In this document: positions 18,393 to 27,278 of the stretch, piece after piece
Position numbering within the stretch: the first letter of the stretch is position 1
How the letters are laid out: every line of letters begins with the position of its first letter
DNA from: Fidelibacterota bacterium
Lineage (GTDB): Bacteria > Fidelibacterota > UBA8477 > JABMPR01
DNA length: 43,495 bases
Direction: 5' to 3'
Assembly: GCA_021734255.1 (NCBI GenBank)
Contig: JAIPJM010000022.1
Span: forward strand, 1 to 43,495
Position numbers and translations under genes: made by a program
Notes under the pieces: generated by a model
Databases searched by the model: none
Seen by the model: the letters and a program-made list of their open reading frames with translations, nothing else
Told to the model about the DNA's origin: nothing

Positions 18393-19367
18393 GTGGAAGC
18401 TGTACCATTAATGATGTTACTGATCGGCCTGGTGGCCTTTCTTGTACTGTTCACCTACTTCATACCGATCGGATTGTGGGTAAGCGCGGCAGCAGCCCAA
18501 GTGTATGTTGGATTGCTGACGCTCGTAGGAATGCGCTTGAGAAGGATCCCACCACCACTTATCATCAATTCCCTGGTGAGTGCGAGGAAAGCGGGTCTTT
18601 CCCTGGATACAGATGTATTGGAAGCGCACTTTCTGGCTGGTGGGGATGTAAATAAGGTCGTACTGGCCTTGATCGCAGCAGATAAAGCTAATATTGAGCT
18701 GGAATTTCAGCGAGCGGCAGCAATTGATCTGGCCGGTCGTGATGTACTGGATGCCGTGAAAATGAGTGTGAATCCGCGGGTCATTGAGACACCCAAGGTT
18801 TCAGCTATTGCCAAGGATGGGATCCAGCTATTCTCAGTTGCAAAGGTAACGGTACGTGCCAATATCGATCGTTTGATCGGTGGTGCTGGGGAAGAGACTG
18901 TCCTTGCCCGTGTGGGTGAAGGGATCGTGAGTTCCATTGGTTCATCCACCACGCATAAAGGGGTACTGGAGAATCCTGATATCATTTCCAGAAATGTCCT
19001 GGCCAAGGGCCTCGATGCTGGTACAGCATTCGAGATCCTGTCCATTGATATCGCTGATGTAGACGTCGGTAAGAACATTGGTGCTACACTGCAGATGGAT
19101 CAAGCCGATGCCGATAAGAATATTGCTCAGGCTGTTGCTGAGAAACGCCGTGCCATGGCTGTTGCCCAGGAACAGGAGATGAAAGCCAGGACTCAAGAGA
19201 TGCGGGCCAAGGTGGTTGAGGCCGAATCTGAAGTTCCGAAAGCAATGGCAGAAGCCTTCCGTCAAGGTAATCTTGGTATCTTGGATTACTATCGAATGGA
19301 GAATATCCAGGCTGATACATCCATGCGGGAAAACATCTCTGGATCAGACAAACCTGAATCCAAATAA
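18393..19367 (+). CDS. floA: flotillin-like protein FloA
   Basis: FloA scaffolds ordered membrane patches and is the usual partner of NfeD. The 324-residue protein has an N-terminal hydrophobic hairpin (about 4-45) and an SPFH-like domain with [36 protein letters not shown] and the [18 protein letters not shown] block. A helical C-terminal part follows ([32 protein letters not shown], in two stretches). Length and motifs match the UPF0365/FloA family. The start is GTG with GGAGG 5 bases upstream. It forms an operon with nfeD before it and an acidic protein after it. Confidence 0.94.
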   Translation: MEAVPLMMLLIGLVAFLVLFTYFIPIGLWVSAAAAQVYVGLLTLVGMRLRRIPPPLIINSLVSARKAGLSLDTDVLEAHFLAGGDVNKVVLALIAADKANIELEFQRAAAIDLAGRDVLDAVKMSVNPRVIETPKVSAIAKDGIQLFSVAKVTVRANIDRLIGGAGEETVLARVGEGIVSSIGSSTTHKGVLENPDIISRNVLAKGLDAGTAFEILSIDIADVDVGKNIGATLQMDQADADKNIAQAVAEKRRAMAVAQEQEMKARTQEMRAKVVEAESEVPKAMAEAFRQGNLGILDYYRMENIQADTSMRENISGSDKPESK

Positions 19368-19377
19368 GGGTTGACTG

Positions 19378-19893
19378 ATGGAGAATATCGGTCCCGTCAT
19401 TCTCTTTTTGCTGTACATGGCGCTATCCGCATGGGCCAAGCAGAAAAAGAATAAACGATTCAAGGAACGTGCTGACCACTATACGGAGCAGGATGAATCA
19501 CCTCCTGCTCCAGGATCAAAGGTGGAGAGTATCTTTGAGCAGCTGAAGCAGGAACTTTTTGAGGAAGAGGAAGAGATCCTACCACCATTCTTCAATGAGT
19601 CTGAGGCAGCTGAAGAGATTCAAATGGAACCAGAACCAACGCCACAAGTGGAAACGCTTGGGGAGGTACCATTTGTCGAAGGGTCTTCATCATTGGATGA
19701 TGACAATGAACTGGAAGAAACCCTCTACCAGCAGATTAAGGTGCAACACTTGCCTGAGGATGAGGAGAGCACTCGTCGGCTGGAAGATGTGCTGGAACCC
19801 TACTCAGTAATTGAGCAGGGCATCATTCTGCGTGAGATCCTGGGCAAGCCCAGGGCCATGCAGAGAAATGATGAATGGTTCCACTCGCACTAG
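19378..19893 (+). CDS. small acidic membrane-anchored protein, unknown function
   Basis: I do not recognise this 171-residue protein. It has one N-terminal hydrophobic stretch (about residues 4-18, GPVILFLLYMALSAWA) and a basic KQKKNKRFKER segment that should stay in the cytoplasm. A long, very acidic region follows (about 35-130, many Glu/Asp runs). The C-terminal 40 residues look folded and end with ILREILGKPRAMQ, a pattern seen in small proteins next to NfeD/FloA genes. It begins 11 bases after floA, so it probably works with that membrane-patch system. The protein ends just before a composite palindrome. Confidence 0.75.
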   Translation: MENIGPVILFLLYMALSAWAKQKKNKRFKERADHYTEQDESPPAPGSKVESIFEQLKQELFEEEEEILPPFFNESEAAEEIQMEPEPTPQVETLGEVPFVEGSSSLDDDNELEETLYQQIKVQHLPEDEESTRRLEDVLEPYSVIEQGIILREILGKPRAMQRNDEWFHSH

Positions 19894-19928
19894 ATATCTG
19901 ATAGACCTGAAATCATAAGAACGATCAA

Positions 19929-20068
19929 GTAGCCTCGGGCTTTAGCCCGGGGTTGTCTTTAACACGATCAATCGTAACCCAAACGCATGTTAAAATTTTA
20001 AATAAACATACGTTTGGGTTGCCCTTTCTAACAGATGTAAAAAACCCCAGGTTAAAACCTGGGGCTAA
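19929..20068. repeat. composite nested-palindrome repeat (REPIN-like), copy 2
   Basis: This is the same design and size as the repeat at 16.1 kb. The outer hairpins are at 19933-19952 (arm CCTCGGGCT, loop TT, preceded by GTAG) and 20045-20064 (arm CCCCAGGTT, loop AA, followed by CTAA, which is TTAG on the other strand). Inside is a 16-base inverted repeat with one mismatch, at 19976-19991 and 20005-20020, around an AT loop. On the minus strand the 20045-20064 hairpin is followed by TTTTTT, so it should also terminate the membrane-protein gene ending at 20090. It lies between convergent genes. Confidence 0.85.
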
Positions 20069-20089
20069 ATTTTATTAGAGGGTGTTGAA

Positions 20090-21247
20090 TCATTCCTTTT
20101 TCGCTTCCTCTTCGGGAGGATCCGACTGAGCCTCTTCTGCTTCTTTGGCTGATTCTTCCTCTGCTCGTTCATCAGCATCTCTGCGCTTGATCAGGTCCTG
20201 ATCATCCTTGTGCTTTGTCAAGACGATGAATGAAGTAGCAAACCCAGTCGCCAGGGTTGAGATCGCGTAAGCTGGAATTGAAAGAATTGCGATGAGGGTG
20301 GCGAAAGCGACCAACACGCCAGATATGGCTTGCGTTGCGCTGGGTGCAATATAGACAGCCGATCCACTGCTAATTGTCAGTCTATTCGGAACTTCGAAAT
20401 AACTGGGTAGAAAATTGAAATCTGAGAACAGATCAAGGCCAACCTGCCTGATCGCCAGGTAGGCATTACCCATGAGGACATCCTGACCAAAAACCAGATG
20501 GATAAATTTATAGGCAAGTAGAATGAATAAATACAGGAGATGGTATCCAATGAATGCAGTGGCCAGGGTGATTGCCAGATAGGTGATCATGCGAACCGGT
20601 TGATTCCACAGCAGTGTGTATGCCCCAAACATTGATCCCATGGTGTCCTCTTCTGCACAAGCAACAATACTGGGTGACATGATCATTCCAGAAAGGAGAG
20701 CCAGGCAGGAGAATACCAGAAAGAGGGCAGTGGGTAGGAAGATGGCAAACAATAAGCCGTAGATAAGAATATCCAGAACGGGCCATTGCGCCAGCCAGCC
20801 CATGAAAGCTGCCAGAATAACGAAGAAGGTGATGATAATTGCAATCGAGATCGGTCCAAAGAATACGGGGAACCAATTGTTAAATGCCCAGCGCCATCCA
20901 TCTTTGGAGGAATAGAATAGATTCCCCTTGAATTCTTTTATGGTGATCTTGGCCACTGCTGTCATTCCCAAAATGACAAGAATCAACGAACTGATACGTC
21001 CAAGACCGACAAAGAATTTACCGATTCCACTTGCAGGGCAGCTGAACAATGCTGGCAGCAGGTGGAAGTCGTTCCAGATACTGCCAAAGGAATTCCCTTC
21101 AGCCAGCAGAGCAACATAGGTCAGGATCAATTGAATTACGTAGGATGCAAGTAGTGCTTCCAGAATGACCAGGGTCCGTCGACCGAAGGCCAGCCTGGGT
21201 GCACGGAAAAGATCCTTGAAATTGAAATATAACTGTGTTTCAAGCAT
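20090..21247 (-). CDS. multi-pass inner-membrane protein, unknown function
   Basis: This 385-residue protein has about six hydrophobic segments. They lie near residues 27-50, 80-98, 125-155, 160-195, 215-250 and 308-345. The charged cytoplasmic tail is rich in Glu and Ala (AEEESAKEAEEAQSD). No catalytic motif is visible. It resembles permease-like or YIP1/DUF4013-type membrane proteins only in general layout, so I give no function. GGAGAG precedes the ATG. It is last in the minus-strand series after the SPOR lipoprotein (39-base gap), and its mRNA should end at the palindrome hairpin near 20045-20064. Confidence 0.8.
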   Translation of the reverse strand: MLETQLYFNFKDLFRAPRLAFGRRTLVILEALLASYVIQLILTYVALLAEGNSFGSIWNDFHLLPALFSCPASGIGKFFVGLGRISSLILVILGMTAVAKITIKEFKGNLFYSSKDGWRWAFNNWFPVFFGPISIAIIITFFVILAAFMGWLAQWPVLDILIYGLLFAIFLPTALFLVFSCLALLSGMIMSPSIVACAEEDTMGSMFGAYTLLWNQPVRMITYLAITLATAFIGYHLLYLFILLAYKFIHLVFGQDVLMGNAYLAIRQVGLDLFSDFNFLPSYFEVPNRLTISSGSAVYIAPSATQAISGVLVAFATLIAILSIPAYAISTLATGFATSFIVLTKHKDDQDLIKRRDADERAEEESAKEAEEAQSDPPEEEAKKE

Positions 21248-21285
21248 AAAGAACTCTCCGAAATCTTAATGAATTATTTGGGGGA

Positions 21286-22131
21286 CTACATTTCCTTCCG
21301 GATATAGTCTACCCAGATGGGCAAGTTGGTCTGAGCCTGTATTTCCTTGGCATAAGCCGTGGCAGCACTGCGCTCCTCGAAATTACCGACTCGCAGGCGA
21401 TAGAAGATCTCGTCCTTGTCTTTGAAGAACGCCCGCTGGATATAGCTCTCAATCCCATACCGGTCCAGAAGTTCTTGCGAAGCAAGCTGTGCTTCTTCCA
21501 GTGACGGCCAGGATGAAACCTGGATCGTATAGGTCCTGGCTGCTCGTGGTATAAGATTACCCCGACTGAGTTGCCGCGGAGCCGTTTTCGTGACCTTTCT
21601 TCGAACTGGTGTACTCACCTTTTTTGTCGGTTTGCTGCGATTTGGATCAACAATCTTACCCAGATATCTGCGTTGGTCGCCATCAGCCGTATAGTTGGGA
21701 ACGACGGGAGTATCTAATACTGTGGTATCTTCAACTTCCATGAGAGTCGCCAGATGATCTGGGACAGCAATATTCAACATACTCGTGTCTTCCACGACAT
21801 CAGCAGTATAATAATAGCTGGTCTCATCAACATCCTCGCCCATCCCGAGCTGTAGCGTAACTTCATATTTTCCAGGTACATCGGGCTTAAAGGAAATAGT
21901 AGTAGCTGAATCGGAAGGTAAAAATCCCAGTAGTTTGCTGGTGTCAGGTAGTTGGCTGAATATCCAGCGGATGGCGGCTCCATCCTCGGGGGTATCAGCT
22001 TGAATTGTTACATATTCTCCGACATTAATCTCTTCACGCCCGAACCATGAGTCCCACAAGCCACAACCAGTGAGCATACTGATCATAAGCAGGCCTGCAA
22101 TAATGCGTTTCATCCGAACGTGCTGAGTCAT
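21286..22131 (-). CDS. SPOR-domain lipoprotein
   Basis: This 281-residue lipoprotein has a signal with lipobox LTGC near residues 20-23, so it should be anchored by a lipidated Cys. The middle (about 35-120) looks like an Ig/PKD-type beta domain with AIRWIFSQLPD and PGKYEVTLQLG. A basic linker follows. The C-terminal 75 residues are a SPOR domain (YTIQVSSWPSLEEAQLASQ, RLRVGNFEERSAATAYA), which binds denuded peptidoglycan at division septa. GGAGG 6 bases upstream supports the first ATG. It likely acts in envelope or division, and it lies downstream of ndk. Confidence 0.87.
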   Translation of the reverse strand: MTQHVRMKRIIAGLLMISMLTGCGLWDSWFGREEINVGEYVTIQADTPEDGAAIRWIFSQLPDTSKLLGFLPSDSATTISFKPDVPGKYEVTLQLGMGEDVDETSYYYTADVVEDTSMLNIAVPDHLATLMEVEDTTVLDTPVVPNYTADGDQRRYLGKIVDPNRSKPTKKVSTPVRRKVTKTAPRQLSRGNLIPRAARTYTIQVSSWPSLEEAQLASQELLDRYGIESYIQRAFFKDKDEIFYRLRVGNFEERSAATAYAKEIQAQTNLPIWVDYIRKEM

Positions 22132-22158
22132 CTATGCCTCCCGATACAGCCTTAGTAA

Positions 22159-22587
22159 TTAAAGGTTTGAGGCGATAATTTCAGCCTCACTAAAGAAAAA
22201 TGCAATCTCTTTCTGAGCATTTTCGTCAGAGTCAGAGCCATGAACAGCATTCCTACCCTTATTCTCAGCATAGAGCCAGCGAATGGTACCCTCTGCAGCT
22301 TCTGCTGGATCAGTAGCACCGATGGTGTCTCTCCAGGCCTGAACGGCATTTTCTTTCTCTAGAGCCATTACGAAAGTGGGGCCAGAAGACATGAACTCAA
22401 CTAACTCACCATAAAATGGTCTTTCCCTGTGCACGGCGTAGAATTCCTTGGCCTGCGCTTCGGTGATCAATGTGAGACGACCGGCTTTGATCTTAAACCC
22501 TGCAGCCAGCGTCGCATCGATCACTTTTCCCAATTTGCCGGAGCCAACGGCATCCGGTTTGATCATTGCAAATGTTTTGTTACTCAA
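22159..22587 (-). CDS. ndk: nucleoside diphosphate kinase
   Basis: Ndk transfers the terminal phosphate of ATP to other NDPs through a phospho-histidine. The 142-residue protein has the opening [10 protein letters not shown], the active-site motif NAVHGSDS near residue 115 with its catalytic His, and AFFFSEAEI near the end. The length is normal. The start is TTG, preceded by AAGGAG at 9-base spacing. It lies 22 bases after sucD. Succinyl-CoA synthetase makes GTP or ATP by substrate-level phosphorylation, so the link with ndk is metabolically sensible and known in other bacteria. Confidence 0.96.
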   Translation of the reverse strand: MSNKTFAMIKPDAVGSGKLGKVIDATLAAGFKIKAGRLTLITEAQAKEFYAVHRERPFYGELVEFMSSGPTFVMALEKENAVQAWRDTIGATDPAEAAEGTIRWLYAENKGRNAVHGSDSDENAQKEIAFFFSEAEIIASNL

Positions 22588-22609
22588 TGTATGAATCTCC
22601 TTCGATTTG

Positions 22610-23482
22610 TTACTTTTTTAACACTTTTTCCATGAGTTCGCCAATACCGGCTGGTGACTCTGAGACGGCAATACCGGCTGCTTTCAGAGCAGCTATCTTA
22701 TCCGCAGCTGTACCTTTACCTCCGGAGATAATGGCACCGGCATGTCCCATCCGTCGTCCTGGAGGAGCAGTTGTACCTGCAATAAAGGCGACAATGGGTT
22801 TATTGAAATTATCTTGAGCCCAGGCAGCCGCTTCTTCTTCAGCCGTTCCCCCGATCTCACCGATCATGACAACAGCATCTGTACCTGGGTCCTCGTTGAA
22901 CAGTGTCAACAGGTCAATGAAATTCGAGCCAATGATCGGATCCCCGCCAATGCCAATACAGGTTGACTGACCAATTCCCCTGGAACTCAACTGATGAACG
23001 GCTTCGTAGGTGAGGGTCCCACTGCGTGAAATCACACCGACTGTACCTTTTTCGTGGATGAATCCAGGCATGATCCCAACTTTACCCGATCCTGGTGAGA
23101 TAACACCTGGACAATTAGGGCCAACCAGACGGGTATGCTTACCCGACATAAAGTCATGAACCTTCACCATATCCGCCGTAGGGATCCCTTCTGTAATACA
23201 GATCACCAGGTCCAAACCCGCATCCACGGCTTCCATGATAGCATCAGCAGCGAATGGTGGGGGCACGAATATAACGGAGGTGTTCACACCGGTTTTATCT
23301 TTGGCTTCCTGAACTGTATTGAAAACAGGTACGCCCTGCTCAGTCGTCTGTCCACCTTTGCCAGGAGTGACTCCTGCAACCACACGGGTGCCATATTCGA
23401 TCATCTGAGCCGTGTGGAAGGAACCTTCACCGCCAGTAATTCCCTGTACCACCAGTTTCGTATCATCATTTATCAAGATCAT
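22610..23482 (-). CDS. sucD: succinyl-CoA synthetase (ADP-forming) alpha subunit
   Basis: SucD binds CoA and carries the phosphorylated histidine in the TCA-cycle step between succinyl-CoA and succinate. The 290 residues show the N-terminal CoA-binding Rossmann fold with [17 protein letters not shown] near residues 12-28 and VGPNCPG near residue 120. The active-site His lies in [18 protein letters not shown] near residue 240. The length is normal. AAGGAG precedes the ATG, and the gene starts 4 bases after sucC ends, so the two subunits are translated together. Confidence 0.96.
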   Translation of the reverse strand: MILINDDTKLVVQGITGGEGSFHTAQMIEYGTRVVAGVTPGKGGQTTEQGVPVFNTVQEAKDKTGVNTSVIFVPPPFAADAIMEAVDAGLDLVICITEGIPTADMVKVHDFMSGKHTRLVGPNCPGVISPGSGKVGIMPGFIHEKGTVGVISRSGTLTYEAVHQLSSRGIGQSTCIGIGGDPIIGSNFIDLLTLFNEDPGTDAVVMIGEIGGTAEEEAAAWAQDNFNKPIVAFIAGTTAPPGRRMGHAGAIISGGKGTAADKIAALKAAGIAVSESPAGIGELMEKVLKK

Positions 23483-23486
23483 ATCA

Positions 23487-24650
23487 TCACTCCTTGATGG
23501 CAGCAGTTACTTTTTCTGCAGCCTCAGCCAGACTAGTGGCCACAATAAAGTCCATTTTCGATTCAGCCAGGATCTGAGCACCCTCTTTCGCGTTGGTTCC
23601 TGCAAGTCTCACAACTACAGGGACATCAACCTGTACGGCGGTGAGTGCCTGTACAATACCCTGAGCGATTCTGTCACACCGGACGATACCTCCGAATATG
23701 TTAATGAGCACAGCTTTTACATTTTCATCACTCATGATGATCCGAAAACCATTGGCGACTGTATCGGGGTTGGCAACACCACCAACATCCAGAAAGTTTG
23801 CTGGTTCACCACCATATAATTTAATAATATCCATGGTTCCCATGGCTAGACCTGCACCGTTTACCATGCAGCCAACGTTCCCATCCAGTTTGATATAATT
23901 CAGGTTGTATTTGGATGCTTCCACTTCAGAAGGCTCTTCTTCGCTCAGGTCTCTGAATTCAAGTATATCTGAGTGGCGGAATAGGGCATTATCATCAAAA
24001 TTCATCTTCGCGTCCAGCGCCATGACATCACCTGAGCCAGTCACGACCAATGGGTTGATCTCAACCAGAGATGCATCGGAGGCATTAAAGGCATCCCACA
24101 GAGCAAACATGAATTTGAGCCCCTGATTGACCTGAACACCCTCTAAACCGAGAGCAAAAGCCAGTTTGCGAGCCTGAAATCCCTGGAGGCCAATTCCTGG
24201 TTCGATCCACTCTTTGACGATCTTCTCAGGTGTCTCTTCAGCGACTTTTTCTATCTCCATACCGCCTTCCGTCGATACCATGAAGACAAACCTGCCACTC
24301 TGTCGGTCCAACACAATACCCATGTACAACTCTCTGGCAATGTCGATACCCTCTTCGATGAGTAGACGGGCAACGGTCTTACCTTCCGGGCCTGTCTGGT
24401 GGGTGACCAATGTGGCTCCCAGAATGTCATCTGCATAAGATCTTACTTCGTCCATACTTTTTGCAATTTTTACACCGCCGGCTTTTCCCCGTCCACCAGC
24501 ATGGATCTGTGCTTTCACCACATAGATCTTTGCGTCCAGAGCTTCGGCAACTTTCAGGGCCTCGTCAACTGAAAAGGCAACGCCACCATTTGGAACAGGG
24601 ACATTGTATTTCCTGAAGATCTCCTTCGCCTGATATTCATGAATGTTCAT
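23487..24650 (-). CDS. sucC: succinyl-CoA synthetase (ADP-forming) beta subunit
   Basis: SucC carries the ATP-grasp domain and pairs with SucD. The 387 residues begin with [20 protein letters not shown], the standard opening. [16 protein letters not shown] is near residue 46. EINPLVV supplies metal ligands near 198, and [18 protein letters not shown] and [16 protein letters not shown] match the C-terminal CoA-ligase domain. The length is normal. It lies 35 bases after carbamate kinase on the minus strand, in the order arcC-sucC-sucD-ndk. Confidence 0.96.
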   Translation of the reverse strand: MNIHEYQAKEIFRKYNVPVPNGGVAFSVDEALKVAEALDAKIYVVKAQIHAGGRGKAGGVKIAKSMDEVRSYADDILGATLVTHQTGPEGKTVARLLIEEGIDIARELYMGIVLDRQSGRFVFMVSTEGGMEIEKVAEETPEKIVKEWIEPGIGLQGFQARKLAFALGLEGVQVNQGLKFMFALWDAFNASDASLVEINPLVVTGSGDVMALDAKMNFDDNALFRHSDILEFRDLSEEEPSEVEASKYNLNYIKLDGNVGCMVNGAGLAMGTMDIIKLYGGEPANFLDVGGVANPDTVANGFRIIMSDENVKAVLINIFGGIVRCDRIAQGIVQALTAVQVDVPVVVRLAGTNAKEGAQILAESKMDFIVATSLAEAAEKVTAAIKE

Positions 24651-24685
24651 AACTTGCTTCCTTTATGCCTTTTGCATTTTTTCAA

Positions 24686-25639
24686 TCATAATTTTTTATC
24701 GAATTGGTGTCTGATAACGGTGCCGCCATGACCACTGGGATCCCTTTTTATGCATTCAACGCTTGTAATAATGACCTCTTTACCCCCGTTTTCAAGAAAT
24801 TGGATACTCGCCTCTATCTTGGGACCCATGTCGCCTGGAGGAAAGTGTCCATGCGCCATATGTTCCTGCATCTCAGCCAGGGTGACCAGGGAGAGTTCCT
24901 GTGCATTGGGTTGACCATAATTTAGCGCAACTCGCTCAACATTAGTGAAGATATAGAGAGATTCTGCGCCGATCTGAGTTCCTAATAGAGCAGAGGCCTT
25001 GTCCTTGTCAATAACAGCATCGAGTCCCTCCAGGTTACCATCGGAGTCAATAAACGCAGGTACACCACCTCCGCCAACGGCGATCACAATATGACCCAAG
25101 TCCATCAATTGCTTGACCACCTCAGCATTGATAATATCAACAGGCTCTGGAGAAGGAACTACCCGGCGCCATTTATCCTCCCCAATTTGTTTGACAGTCC
25201 AGCCGAACTTCTCAACTTTCTGCTGTGCATCTGATTCTGAGAGTTTTGCACCGATATATTTGCTTGGATTCAGGATAGATGGGTCATCCTCCCTTACGAG
25301 AACTTGTGAAATAAGCGTCACCACCTGGCGGTCGATCTGCTCTTCCCTCAGGCGGTTAATGAGCGATTGCTCGATCATATACCCCATGCCACCTTCAGTA
25401 TCAGCCACATTGATACCCAGCGGCAGGTAGGGAACAGAGTCCAGTGATTCGGTACGCAGGGCTGCATTACCAACTTGGGGGCCATTTCCGTGTGTGATCA
25501 CCGGAATAATCCCGCGATTCAAGAGGCTGATGATGGTATCCAGGCTCTGTCTGGTCTGTTTGAATTGGTTCGCTATGGTATCAACTGCATCCGGTGGGGA
25601 TAGCGCATTTCCACCCAGAGCGACAACTGCTTTCCGCAA
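24686..25639 (-). CDS. arcC: carbamate kinase
   Basis: Carbamate kinase interconverts carbamoyl phosphate plus ADP with carbamate plus ATP. The 317-residue protein shows the amino-acid-kinase motifs VVALGGNAL at the start, THGNGPQVGNAAL near 49-61 and AVGGGGVPAF near 192. DKDKASALLGTQIGAE follows, then the ending HFPPGDMGPKIEASIQFLE. The start is TTG with AAGGAG at 7-base spacing. Arginine deiminase and ornithine carbamoyltransferase are not nearby, so the usual arginine-fermentation context is missing. The neighbour sucCD suggests an ATP-yielding operon. Catabolism of allantoin or another carbamoyl donor is possible. Confidence 0.94.
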   Translation of the reverse strand: MRKAVVALGGNALSPPDAVDTIANQFKQTRQSLDTIISLLNRGIIPVITHGNGPQVGNAALRTESLDSVPYLPLGINVADTEGGMGYMIEQSLINRLREEQIDRQVVTLISQVLVREDDPSILNPSKYIGAKLSESDAQQKVEKFGWTVKQIGEDKWRRVVPSPEPVDIINAEVVKQLMDLGHIVIAVGGGGVPAFIDSDGNLEGLDAVIDKDKASALLGTQIGAESLYIFTNVERVALNYGQPNAQELSLVTLAEMQEHMAHGHFPPGDMGPKIEASIQFLENGGKEVIITSVECIKRDPSGHGGTVIRHQFDKKL

Positions 25640-25670
25640 TAGATTCTCCTTACAAAATCTTAAGCGGACT

Positions 25671-25698
25671 AATGTATTTGCGGCGGAAGTAAACTCAA
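25671..25698 (-). promoter_or_regulatory. possible promoter for arcC-sucCD-ndk
   Basis: On the minus strand TTGAGT (25693-25698) is followed after 16 bases by TACATT (25671-25676). It lies in the 98-base gap between the LolA-like gene and arcC. The boxes are acceptable but not strong. Confidence 0.3.
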
Positions 25699-25737
25699 CT
25701 TTTATTGATGCGGGAGCGGCAGAAATCCCAACAGATT

Positions 25738-26442
25738 TTAGTCTTCTTCAATGAACCGATCGTCTGGGATGCCCTGGTTAATTTTGTACTTGCTAAATCT
25801 GATCTTAATGGACCCATCCAGCCACTCATCTGTTCTCAGAGCTTCAAAATCCTGCATCTCGTTCCACTTTTTCCCAAGCCCCTGAATATTGCGAAAGTTC
25901 GGAGGGAATTTCATCTGAATATTCGTCTCATTGGGAACATATATTCCCTCTTCAAAGGCATAGCCGGTGGTCATCTCAAAAAAGCGTATATCCTCATGAA
26001 TAGCCCAAACCTGGTAGATATTGCCAGTATCTCTGTCAATGAAGAATCCAATCTGACCCTCACGATTCATGAAGGTATCCTCATAGGCATACTCATGGAC
26101 AGGGCGACCCTGGAACGTGGTATCTTTCACGTGCTGGATATCTAAAGAATCATTGAGGAAGGTGAAAAATGGCTGGATACCCTGTTTGGGTACGATGGCG
26201 AAGCCTTTGGTTTCGACCTTGTTCATATCAGGTGCCTTGAACAGATAATGGATCTTCCGGGATGGCATTCGGAAACCCGGGATCTTGACTGAAAGTCTGA
26301 TGTCCACTTCATAATCCTGAATCTTCTTCCAGTTCGCAGTCATGAGCTCATACAGTGCGTCCCGGTCAGACGTATCCTGAGCAAATAGACCAGTCATACC
26401 GATAGTGAGCACCAGGATGGAAATTCGTAGAAACTTGATCAC
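25738..26442 (-). CDS. LolA-like periplasmic lipid/lipoprotein carrier
   Basis: This 234-residue exported protein has a signal peptide (1-21, ending GLFAQ) and a beta-rich mature part in the style of LolA/LppX "outer membrane lipoprotein-sorting" proteins. It has W-x-x-x-x-D-Y-x-x-x-I near residues 38-50, repeated amphipathic strands, and AIHEDIRFFEMTTGYAF near the middle. The start is GTG, and its GTGA overlaps the stop codon of the ABC permease gene, so it is translationally coupled. That coupling suggests it takes a hydrophobic substrate from the exporter across the periplasm. The fold call is moderate; the substrate is unknown. Confidence 0.68.
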   Translation of the reverse strand: MIKFLRISILVLTIGMTGLFAQDTSDRDALYELMTANWKKIQDYEVDIRLSVKIPGFRMPSRKIHYLFKAPDMNKVETKGFAIVPKQGIQPFFTFLNDSLDIQHVKDTTFQGRPVHEYAYEDTFMNREGQIGFFIDRDTGNIYQVWAIHEDIRFFEMTTGYAFEEGIYVPNETNIQMKFPPNFRNIQGLGKKWNEMQDFEALRTDEWLDGSIKIRFSKYKINQGIPDDRFIEED

Positions 26443-27278
26443 GAGAGGATATCCTTTCTTCTGAAAATGATATATGCGATACCCAGGAAGAGAAAAATGT
26501 TAGCCAGAACAAGATTCATCCCACGGAATAGATCTGCCCACGGAATGGGGTCATGAAACGCCTGCTCCCAGTTTGAGAAGTAGGAAGTGAACATATAGGG
26601 GTGGATCCCTTTAAATATTTCCAGGGGGAGGGTAGACACCATGAGGGAGAAGATAATAACTGCCATGGTCCCGATCACAGGTCCAACTGCATTACGAACC
26701 ATGCTCGAGAAAAATATGGCGATAGCACTCACCAGCGCCATGTTTACAAAGGTGAATGCATAGGCAATGACGAAGCGTCTGGCAGCATCCCAGCCTTCCA
26801 GGATCAAGATTCCGTCGTGGAAAACAAGCATATCACCTCCGCCATACCAGACGAGCCCCAGCCCAAGGGTCAGTAATGCAAAATACAGGACGAACACCAA
26901 GGTGTAGATCATGGTTGCCAGGGATTTGGAGATGAATATGCTGAGACGGGATATTGGCCGGGTAGCATAGATCCTGAACGTCCCATTTGCCTGTTCTCCA
27001 GCAAAGATATCACCACCCACAAGAGCAATGAGGAAGGGGACATGCACCCAGAAAAAGTTCATGATGAAATAGGCTGCCGTAAACCCATTGGTCGGGGATC
27101 CTTCAATGAGAAACATATCAGAAACTGATCCTGAGATCTCATTCTCGATATGCGATGTCCCTTTGCCATATCCCCATAGGATAAGCGGTATGATGATGGT
27201 GAAAAGGACAGCTCCGATGTATGAGCGGATCAGAGAAAAGATCTTATATAGCTCATTTTGAATGAGTCTGATCATCAT
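26439..27278 (-). CDS. ABC-2 type exporter permease
   Basis: This is the membrane half of an ABC exporter, 279 residues with six hydrophobic segments. They lie near 20-38, 65-90, 110-140, 165-195, 200-225 and 250-272. The layout matches ABC-2 permeases: an N-terminal amphipathic lead (MIRLIQNELYKIFS), and LVGGDIFAGEQANGTFRIYATRPISR before the third segment, which is the coupling-helix signature. The start ATG overlaps the ATPase stop codon (ATGA), and the end overlaps the LolA-like start. The substrate cannot be read from sequence. Confidence 0.9.
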   Translation of the reverse strand: MMIRLIQNELYKIFSLIRSYIGAVLFTIIIPLILWGYGKGTSHIENEISGSVSDMFLIEGSPTNGFTAAYFIMNFFWVHVPFLIALVGGDIFAGEQANGTFRIYATRPISRLSIFISKSLATMIYTLVFVLYFALLTLGLGLVWYGGGDMLVFHDGILILEGWDAARRFVIAYAFTFVNMALVSAIAIFFSSMVRNAVGPVIGTMAVIIFSLMVSTLPLEIFKGIHPYMFTSYFSNWEQAFHDPIPWADLFRGMNLVLANIFLFLGIAYIIFRRKDILS

